64,000 bases of DNA from Heliopora coerulea (taxonomy: Eukaryota > Cnidaria > Anthozoa > Scleralcyonacea > Helioporidae). The translations under genes were made by a program, and so were the position numbers. How positions within the stretch are numbered: the stretch's first letter is position 1; the number at the start of each line of letters is the position of its first letter. This document shows positions 54,890-64,000 of this stretch, piece after piece. Location: NCBI GenBank assembly GCA_030142905.1, contig JASJOG010000068.1:774001-838000 (forward strand). Reading direction: 5' to 3'. The notes beneath the pieces are model-generated. The model saw only the letters and a program-made list of their open reading frames with translations, searched no databases and was not told the DNA's origin.

Positions 54890-57600
54890 TTAACCCATGG
54901 TTTTCGACCATTTTCAATAAAGTTAAAACATTCGCAATAAATAAATTTCATTCGCAATAAAGTTAAAACATGAACGCTTCGGCCAAAGAATTAAGTTTTG
55001 GACCGATTTGAGTCATTTAAGGCTAAATAGACTTGCTTTTTCGAGGTCGAAAATTTTCACCGAAAACTAAAGGGGTTAACCCATGGTTTTTCGCGATTTT
55101 TCGATCATTTTCAAACTTTCGAAATTAAAACATGAACGTTGAGGCAAGCAATGAAGTTTTACACTGATTTGAGTAATTCGAGACTCAAATGACGTCCTGT
55201 TTCGAGGTCGAAAATTTTTACGAAAGGGTAAAGGGGTTAACTCATGGCTTCTAGGAATTTTTCGACTGTTTTCTAAATTTGCGAAATAAGGTTAGAGGAT
55301 GAAAGTTTAGGCTGAGGAATTAGGTTTTGCACTGATTCGAGTCATTTGAGACTAAATTGACTTGCTTTTTCGAGGTCGAAAAATTTTACGTTCTTACGCC
55401 AATATTTCGTTAATACATATCATGCAACATATTCACTATAATATTCATCACCTTGTAATATTAGTTATTCATTCTCTGAGGATGTTACGTGCAGCAACGA
55501 AACGTTAGAATTATACTATAAACCTTTAAATATGCCTATTTTGCGTGTTTTTTGCTGGGCTTTATTATTTCTTCTTCGTTTACGATTCCCGCCTGGTACC
55601 TCTGTCGCCCGTATTTTGTAGGAAAATTTCACCTAAAGGTAAAAGGGTTAACCTATCGTTTTTGGCGATTTTTTGACCATTTTATGAATCTTCGAAATAA
55701 GGCTAAAACATGAAAGTCTAGGCCAAAGAATTAAGTTTTGCATTGATTTGAGTTATTTGATGCTAAATTGACTCGCTTTTTCAAGGTTGACAAATTTCAC
55801 CAAAAGCTACAAGGGTTCACCCATGGGTTTTTTCGATTTTTCGACCATTTTAAAACTTTTGAAATAAGTTCAAAACATGAACGCTTCGGCCAAAGAATTA
55901 TATTTTGCAATGGTTTGAGTGACTTGAGGCTAAATAGACTTGATTTTTCGAGGTCGAAGAATATCATTAAAAGGTAAAGGGATTAACGCGTGGTTTTCGA
56001 CCACTTTGAAACTTTCGAAATGAGTTTAAAACATCAAAGTTTGGGCCAAAGAATTAAGTTTTACTCTCATTTGAGTTATTTGAGGGTAAATTGACTCGCT
56101 TTTTCGTGGACGAAAAATTTCACCAAAGGCAAAGGGGTTAACCCATGTTTTTTTTGATTTTTCCACCTTTTTACAAACTTTCGAAATAAGGTTAAAACAT
56201 TAAAGTTTAAGTCAAGGAATTAAGTTTTCTACTGATTTGAGTTATTTGAGGCTAAATTCACTGGGTTTATCTATGTGGAAAAATTTCACCAAAAGGTAAA
56301 GTGGTGTTAACCCATGGTTTTTGGCGATTTTTCGACTATTTTATAAATTTTCCAAATTAGGTTAAAACATGGAAGTTTAGGCGAAGGAATTAAGTTTTGC
56401 ACTGATTTGAGTTATTTGAGGCTAAATTCACTTCGTTTTTCGAGGTCGAAAAATTTCACCCAAAGGTAAAGGGGTTAACCCATGGTTTTTGGCGATTTTT
56501 GGATCATTTTAGAAATTTTCGAAATAAGCTTAAAACATGAAAGTTTAGGGCAAGGAGTTACGTTTTTCACTGATTTGAGTTATTTGAGGCTAAATTCACT
56601 TCGTTTTTAGTGGTGGAGAATTTTCACCAAAAGGTAAAGTGGTTAACCCATGTTTTTTTTATTTTTAGGGGAAGGAATTAAGTTTTGCACTGATTTGACT
56701 TACTTGAGGGAAATTTAACCTCGTTTTCTTGGGTCGCAAAATTTCACAAAAAGGCAAAGTCGTTAACCCATGGTTTTTGGCGATTTTTGGACTATTTTAT
56801 AAATTTTCCAAATTAGGTTAAAACGTAAAAGTTTAGGCGAAGGAATTAAGATTTGCACTGATTTGAGTTATTTGAGATTAACTTTACTTCGTTTTTCGAG
56901 GTTGGAAAATTTCACGAAAAAGTAAAGAGGTTAACCCATGGTTTTTGACGATATTTCGACCAATTAAAAAGTTTAGAAATAAGCTTAAAATAGGACAGTT
57001 TAGGCGAATTCCTTTAGTTTGGCGTCGATACCAGTCTTGTTAGGTGAAAATTCGAAGAGATTTTTGAGGTGGAAAATTTCACGAAAAAGTAAAGGGGTTA
57101 ATCCATGGGTTTTGACGATTTTTCGACGAATTTCAAGGTTTCGAAATAAGCTCAAAATATGACAGTTTAGGCGAAATCCTTTAGTTTGGCGTCGATTCCA
57201 GTAGTTTTACGTTAACATTCGAACCAAATTTTGAGGTCGAAAATTTCACGAAAAAGTAAAGGGGTTAACTCATGGTTTTTGACGATTATTCGAGGAATTT
57301 GAAAGTTTCGAAATAACCTTAAAATATGACAGCTTAGGCGAAATCCTTTAGTTTGGCGTCGATTACAGTCATTTTAGGTTAATATTCGAACGGAATTTTA
57401 AGATCGAAAATTTCACGAAAAAGTAAAGGGGATAACCCACGGTTTTTGACGATTTTTCGAGGAATTTCAAAGTTTCGAAATAAGCTCAAAATATGACAGT
57501 TTAGGCGAAATCCTTTAGTTCGGCATCGATTCCAGTCGTTTTAGGTGAAAATTGGAAGAGATTTTTCAGGTCGAAAATTTCACGAAAATGTAAAGGGCTT
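54890..57600. repeat. Higher-order duplication, copy 1
   Basis: About 2.7 kb nearly identical to 58,267-60,977, offset 3,377 bp. It includes a local short duplication (TTCGCAATAAATAAATTTCA, TTCGCAATAAAGTTAAAACA) and a Penelope-like fragment. The only differences noticed are scattered substitutions, such as CACCTAAAGG against CACCAAAAGG. Confidence 0.9.
55388..55618 (+). mobile_element. Penelope-like terminal fragment in satellite, copy 1
   Basis: About 230 bp of non-satellite sequence splits a unit, with AAAATTT at both joints. It contains CTGAGGATGTTACGTGCAGC followed by AACGAAACGTTAG, a hammerhead-like module (55,476-55,506), and ends in TTGCTGGGCTTTATTA and GATTCCCGCCTGGTAC, matching the end of the 8.5-10.2 kb element (CTGCTGGGCC, TTTCCCGCCTGGTACT). 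Confidence 0.75.
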
Positions 57601-58266
57601 AACCCATGGTTTTGGACGATTTTTCAACCAATTTCAAAGTTTCGAAATAAGCTTAAAATAGTGCAGTTTAGGCGAAATGATTTAGTTTGGAGTCGATTCC
57701 AGTCGTTTTAGCTTAAAATTCGAAGAGATTTTTGAGATCGAAAATTTCACCAAAAAGTAAAGGGGTTAACCCATGGTTTTGGACGATTTTTGGACGAATT
57801 TGAAAGTTTGGAAATAAGCTTAAAATAGGAGAGTTTAGGCGAAATGATTTCGTTTGGCGTCGATTCCAGTCGTTTTAGGTTGAAATTCGAAGAGATTTTT
57901 GAGGTCGAAAATTTCACCAAAAAGTAAAGGGGTTAACCCATGGTTTTGGACGATTTTTGGACGAATTTGAAAGTTTGGAAATAAGCTTAAAATAGGAGAG
58001 TTTAGGCGAAATGATTTCGTTTGGCGTCGATTCCAGTCGTTTTAGATTGAAATTCGAAGAAATTTTTGAGGTCGAAAATTTCACCAAAAAGTAAAGGGGT
58101 TAACCCATGGTTTTGGACGATTTTTGGACGAATTTGAAAGTTTGGAAATAAGCTTAAAATAGGAGAGTTTAGGCGAAATGATTTCGTTTGGCGTCGATTC
58201 CAGTCGTTTTAGGTTGAAATTCGAAGAGATTTTTGAGGTCGAAAATTTTACCAAAAAGTAAAGGGG

Positions 58267-60977
58267 TTAACCCATGGTTTTCGACCATTTTCAATAAAGT
58301 TAAAACATTCGCAATAAATAAATTTCATTCGCAATAAAGTTAAAACATGAACGCTTCGGCCAAAGAATTAAGTTTTGGACCGATTTGAGTCATTTAAGGC
58401 TAAATAGACTTGCTTTTTCGAGGTCGAAAATTTTCACCGAAAACTAAAGGGGTTAACCCATGGTTTTTCGCGATTTTTCGATCATTTTCAAACTTTCGAA
58501 ATTAAAACATGAACGTTGAGGCAAGCAATGAAGTTTTACACTGATTTGAGTAATTCGAGACTCAAATGACGTCCTGTTTCGAGGTCGAAAATTTTTACGA
58601 AAGGGTAAAGGGGTTAACTCATGGCTTCTAGGAATTTTTCGACTGTTTTCTAAATTTGCGAAATAAGGTTAGAGGATGAAAGTTTAGGCTGAGGAATTAG
58701 GTTTTGCACTGATTCGAGTCATTTGAGACTAAATTGACTTGCTTTTTCGAGGTCGAAAAATTTTACGTTCTTACGCCAATATTTCGTTAATACATATCAT
58801 GCAACATATTCACTATAATATTCATCACCTTGTAATATTAGTTATTCATTCTCTGAGGATGTTACGTGCAGCAACGAAACGTTAGAATTATACTATAAAC
58901 CTTTAAATATGCCTATTTTGCGTGTTTTTTGCTGGGCTTTATTATTTCTTCTTCGTTTACGATTCCCGCCTGGTACCTCTGTCGCCCGTATTTTGTAGGA
59001 AAATTTCACCAAAAGGTAAAAGGGTTAACCTATCGTTTTTGGCGATTTTTTGACCATTTTATGAATCTTCGAAATAAGGCTAAAACATGAAAGTCTAGGC
59101 CAAAGAATTAAGTTTTGCATTGATTTGAGTTATTTGATGCTAAATTGACTCGCTTTTTCAAGGTTGACAAATTTCACCAAAAGCTACAAGGGTTCACCCA
59201 TGGGTTTTTTCGATTTTTCGACCATTTTAAAACTTTTGAAATAAGTTCAAAACATGAACGCTTCGGCCAAAGAATTATATTTTGCAATGGTTTGAGTGAC
59301 TTGAGGCTAAATAGACTTGATTTTTCGAGGTCGAAGAATATCATTAAAAGGTAAAGGGATTAACGCGTGGTTTTCGACCACTTTGAAACTTTCGAAATGA
59401 GTTTAAAACATCAAAGTTTGGGCCAAAGAATTAAGTTTTACTCTCATTTGAGTTATTTGAGGGTAAATTGACTCGCTTTTTCGTGGACGAAAAATTTCAC
59501 CAAAGGCAAAGGGGTTAACCCATGTTTTTTTTGATTTTTCCACCTTTTTACAAACTTTCGAAATAAGGTTAAAACATTAAAGTTTAAGTCAAGGAATTAA
59601 GTTTTCTACTGATTTGAGTTATTTGAGGCTAAATTCACTGGGTTTATCTATGTGGAAAAATTTCACCAAAAGGTAAAGTGGTGTTAACCCATGGTTTTTG
59701 GCGATTTTTCGACTATTTTATAAATTTTCCAAATTAGGTTAAAACATGGAAGTTTAGGCGAAGGAATTAAGTTTTGCACTGATTTGAGTTATTTGAGGCT
59801 AAATTCACTTCGTTTTTCGAGGTCGAAAAATTTCACCCAAAGGTAAAGGGGTTAACCCATGGTTTTTGGCGATTTTTGGATCATTTTAGAAATTTTCGAA
59901 ATAAGCTTAAAACATGAAAGTTTAGGGCAAGGAGTTACGTTTTTCACTGATTTGAGTTATTTGAGGCTAAATTCACTTCGTTTTTAGTGGTGGAGAATTT
60001 TCACCAAAAGGTAAAGTGGTTAACCCATGTTTTTTTTATTTTTAGGGGAAGGAATTAAGTTTTGCACTGATTTGACTTACTTGAGGGAAATTTAACCTCG
60101 TTTTCTTGGGTCGCAAAATTTCACAAAAAGGCAAAGTCGTTAACCCATGGTTTTTGGCGATTTTTGGACTATTTTATAAATTTTCCAAATTAGGTTAAAA
60201 CGTAAAAGTTTAGGCGAAGGAATTAAGATTTGCACTGATTTGAGTTATTTGAGATTAACTTTACTTCGTTTTTCGAGGTTGGAAAATTTCACGAAAAAGT
60301 AAAGAGGTTAACCCATGGTTTTTGACGATATTTCGACCAATTAAAAAGTTTAGAAATAAGCTTAAAATAGGACAGTTTAGGCGAATTCCTTTAGTTTGGC
60401 GTCGATACCAGTCTTGTTAGGTGAAAATTCGAAGAGATTTTTGAGGTGGAAAATTTCACGAAAAAGTAAAGGGGTTAATCCATGGGTTTTGACGATTTTT
60501 CGACGAATTTCAAGGTTTCGAAATAAGCTCAAAATATGACAGTTTAGGCGAAATCCTTTAGTTTGGCGTCGATTCCAGTAGTTTTACGTTAACATTCGAA
60601 CCAAATTTTGAGGTCGAAAATTTCACGAAAAAGTAAAGGGGTTAACTCATGGTTTTTGACGATTATTCGAGGAATTTGAAAGTTTCGAAATAACCTTAAA
60701 ATATGACAGCTTAGGCGAAATCCTTTAGTTTGGCGTCGATTACAGTCATTTTAGGTTAATATTCGAACGGAATTTTAAGATCGAAAATTTCACGAAAAAG
60801 TAAAGGGGATAACCCACGGTTTTTGACGATTTTTCGAGGAATTTCAAAGTTTCGAAATAAGCTCAAAATATGACAGTTTAGGCGAAATCCTTTAGTTCGG
60901 CATCGATTCCAGTCGTTTTAGGTGAAAATTGGAAGAGATTTTTGAGGTCGAAAATTTCACGAAAATGTAAAGGGGTT
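58267..60977. repeat. Higher-order duplication, copy 2
   Basis: Second copy at +3,377 bp. Identity starts at TTAACCCATGGTTTTCGACC (58,268 against 54,891). It fades near GAAAATGTAAAGGGGTTAAC, after which copy 2 continues into homogeneous 167-bp units and copy 1 into a variant (TTTTTCAACCAATTTC). Confidence 0.9.
58765..58995 (+). mobile_element. Penelope-like terminal fragment in satellite, copy 2
   Basis: Same fragment at the same unit position, 3,377 bp downstream of copy 1, including the module at 58,853-58,883. It was duplicated with the satellite block, not inserted twice. Confidence 0.8.
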
Positions 60978-63900
60978 AACCCATGGTTTTGGACGATTTT
61001 TGGACGAATTTGAAAGTTTCGAAATAAGCTTAAAATAGTGCAGTTTAGGCGAAATGATTTCGTTTGGCGTCGATTCCAGTCGTTTTAGGTTGAAATTCGA
61101 AGAGATTTTTGAGGTCGAAAATTTCACCAAAAAGTAAAGGGGTTAACCCATGGTTTTGGACGATTTTTGGACGAATTTGAAAGTTTCGAAATAAGCTTAA
61201 AATAGGAGAGTTTAGGCGAAATGATTTCGTTTGGCGTCGATTCCAGTCGTTTTAGGTTGAAATTCGAAGAGATTTTTGAGGTCGAAAATTTCACCAAAAA
61301 GTAAAGGGGTTAACCCATGGTTTTGGACGATTTTTGGACGAATTTGAAAGTTTCGAAATAAGCTTAAAATAGGACAGTTTAGGCGAAATGATTTCGTTTG
61401 GCGTCGATTCCAGTCGTTTTAGGTTGAAATTCGAAGAGATTTTTGAGGTCGAAAATTTCACCAAAAAGTAAAGGGGTTAACCCATGGTTTTGGACGATTT
61501 TTGGACGAATTTGAAAGTTTCGAAATAAGCTTAAAATAGGAGAGTTTAGGCGAAATGATTTCGTTTGGCGTCGATTCCAGTCGTTTTAGGTTGAAATTCG
61601 AAGAGATTTTTGAGGTCGAAAATTTCACCAAAAAGTAAAGGGGTTAACCCATGGTTTTGGACGATTTTTGGACGAATTTGAAAGTTTCGAAATAAGCTTA
61701 AAATAGGAGAGTTTAGGCGAAATGATTTCGTTTGGCGTCGATTCCAGTCGTTTTAGGTTGAAATTCGAAGAAATTTTTGAGGTCGAAAATTTCACCAAAA
61801 AGTAAAGGGGTTAACCCATGGTTTTGGACGATTTTTGGACGAATTTGAAAGTTTGGAAATAAGCTTAAAATAGGAGAGTTTAGGCGAAATGATTTCGTTT
61901 GGCGTCGATTCCAGTCGTTTTAGGTTGAAATTCGAAGAGATTTTTGAGGTCGAAAATTTCACCAAAAAGTAAAGGGGTTAACCCATGGTTTTGGACGATT
62001 TTTGGACGAATTTGAAAGTTTGGAAATAAGCTTAAAATAGGAGAGTTTAGGCGAAATGATTTCGTTTGGCGTCGATTCCAGTCGTTTTAGGTTGAAATTC
62101 GAAGAGATTTTTGAGGTCGAAAATTTCACCAAAAAGTAAAGGGGTTAACCCATGGTTTTGGACGATTTTTGGACGAATTTGAAAGTTTCGAAATAAGCTT
62201 AAAATAGGAGAGTTTAGGCGAAATGATTTCGTTTGGCGTCGATTCCAGTCGTTTTAGGTTGAAATTCGAAGAGATTTTTGAGGTCGAAAATTTCACCAAA
62301 AAGTAAAGGGGTTAACCCATGGTTTTGGACGATTTTTGGACGAATTTGAAAGTTTCGAAATAAGCTTAAAATAGGACAGTTTAGGCGAAATGATTTCGTT
62401 TGGCGTCGATTCCAGTCGTTTTAGGTTGAAATTCGAAGAGATTTTTGAGGTCGAAAATTTCACCAAAAAGTAAAGGGGTTAACCCATGGTTTTGGACGAT
62501 TTTTGGACGAATTTGAAAGTTTGGAAATAAGCTTAAAATAGGAGAGTTTAGGCGAAATGATTTCGTTTGGCGTCGATTCCAGTCGTTTTAGGTTGAAATT
62601 CGAAGAGATTTTTGAGGTCGAAAATTTCACCAAAAAGTAAAGGGGTTAACCCATGGTTTTGGACGATTTTTGGACGAATTTGAAAGTTTCGAAATAAGCT
62701 TAAAATAGGAGAGTTTAGGCGAAATGATTTCGTTTGGCGTCGATTCCAGTCGTTTTAGGTTGAAATTCGAAGAGATTTTTGAGGTCGAAAATTTCACCAA
62801 AAAGTAAAGGGGTTAACCCATGGTTTTGGACGATTTTTGGACGAATTTGAAAGTTTGGAAATAAGCTTAAAATAGGAGAGTTTAGGCGAAATGATTTCGT
62901 TTGGCGTCGATTCCAGTCGTTTTAGGTTGAAATTCGAAGAGATTTTTGAGGTCGAAAATTTCACCAAAAAGTAAAGGGGTTAACCCATGGTTTTGGACGA
63001 TTTTTGGACGAATTTGAAAGTTTGGAAATAAGCTTAAAATAGGAGAGTTTAGGCGAAATGATTTCGTTTGGCGTCGATTCCAGTCGTTTTAGGTTGAAAT
63101 TCGAAGAGATTTTTGAGGTCGAAAATTTCACCAAAAAGTAAAGGGGTTAACCCATGGTTTTGGACGATTTTTGGACGAATTTGAAAGTTTCGAAATAAGC
63201 TTAAAATAGGAGAGTTTAGGCGAAATGATTTCGTTTGGCGTCGATTCCAGTCGTTTTAGGTTGAAATTCGAAGAGATTTTTGAGGTCGAAAATTTCACCA
63301 AAAAGTAAAGGGGTTAACCCATGGTTTTGGACGATTTTTGGACGAATTTGAAAGTTTCGAAATAAGCTTAAAATAGGAGAGTTTAGGCGAAATGATTTCG
63401 TTTGGCGTCGATTCCAGTCGTTTTAGGTTGAAATTCGAAGAGATTTTTGAGGTCGAAAATTTCACCAAAAAGTAAAGGGGTTAACCCATGGTTTTGGACG
63501 ATTTTTGGACGAATTTGAAAGTTTCGAAATAAGCTTAAAATAGGAGAGTTTAGGCGAAATGATTTCGTTTGGCGTCGATTCCAGTCGTTTTAGGTTGAAA
63601 TTCGAAGAGATTTTTGAGGTCGAAAATTTCACCAAAAAGTAAAGGGGTTAACCCATGGTTTTGGACGATTTTTGGACGAATTTGAAAGTTTCGAAATAAG
63701 CTTAAAATAGGAGAGTTTAGGCGAAATGATTTCGTTTGGCGTCGATTCCAGTCGTTTTAGGTTGAAATTCGAAGAGATTTTTGAGGTCGAAAATTTCACC
63801 AAAAAGTAAAGGGGTTAACCCATGGTTTTGGACGATTTTTGGACGAATTTGAAAGTTTCGAAATAAGCTTAAAATAGGAGAGTTTAGGCGAAATGATTTC

Positions 63901-64000
63901 GTTTGGCGTCGATTCCAGTCGTTTTAGGTTGAAATTCGAAGAGATTTTTGAGGTCGAAAATTTCACCAAAAAGTAAAGGGGTTAACCCATGGTTTTGGAC

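Larger units (their letters stand above)
53786..64000. repeat. ~167-bp satellite array (runs off the window)
   Basis: Each unit carries GTAAAGGGGTTAACCCATGG, GACGATTTTTGGACGAATTT, GAAATAAGCTTAAAATA, GTTTAGGCGAAATGATTT and TTGAGGTCGAAAATTTCACC. The exact period on the right is 167 bp (box starts 61,141, 61,308, 61,475). Left units (53,786-55,380) are longer or shorter and diverged (GTTAAAACATGAAAGTTTAG, GCACTGATTTGAGTCATTTG). Frames at 55,768-55,977 and 59,145-59,354 are identical repeat artefacts. No genes are seen in the array. Confidence 0.95.

Noticed and set aside
55768..59354. Two identical 69-residue frames 3,377 bp apart
   Set aside because: Satellite sequence; identity is due to the higher-order duplication.

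Overview
This window is animal nuclear DNA, AT-rich and intron-rich, most likely from a cnidarian (stony coral or sea anemone). The evidence is two genes built around ShKT six-cysteine domains, an astacin metalloprotease with a TSP1-MAM-ShKT tail, GT-AG introns of 0.1-4 kb, and a varied load of Penelope-like, LINE, SINE, Tc1/mariner and Crypton-like elements. The class assignment is inference. I see no bacterial operons, CRISPR arrays, rRNA genes or intact tRNA genes.

Layout: 1-4,980 shows no convincing gene. A possible minus-strand first exon (4,985-5,051) sits head-to-head with gene 1. Gene 1 (5,973-12,742, +, 3 exons) encodes a 432-residue membrane protein: short N-terminus, one transmembrane segment, a long Glu-rich stalk and two ShKT domains at the extreme C-terminus. 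Its first intron holds a foldback element and a nearly palindromic pair of Penelope-like retroelement copies flanked by a 13-bp target duplication. From 12,743 to 16,802 there are only foldback repeats.

Gene 2 (16,803-38,338, +, 20 exons) encodes an 884-residue secreted multidomain protease: signal peptide, propeptide, astacin catalytic domain, two TSP1 domains, a MAM domain and six ShKT domains. The exon model has consistent phases and no internal stop. Nearly all introns are phase 1, which fits assembly by exon shuffling. Its introns carry an 18-bp minisatellite, a Crypton-like tyrosine recombinase gene, LINE 3' ends, a SINE, two Penelope-derived elements and several TA-flanked MITEs. Genes 1 and 2 lie on the same strand about 4 kb apart and share the ShKT exon design (phase 1 start, C-terminal cysteine followed by the stop), so they may share ancestry through exon duplication.

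From 38,339 to 53,500 there is little coding sequence: a ~187-bp satellite with a palindromic core (40.0-41.05 kb and 43.4-44.3 kb), a LINE fragment inserted in it, a promoter-like segment with a possible first coding exon (41,826-41,875), a decayed Tc1/mariner element (46,011-47,410), and a possible terminal coding exon at 53,509-53,585.

From about 53,790 to the end of the window lies a ~167-bp satellite array. Monomers are old and divergent on the left and almost identical on the right, and a 3,377-bp offset duplication carries a Penelope-like terminal fragment along with it. The array runs off the right edge.
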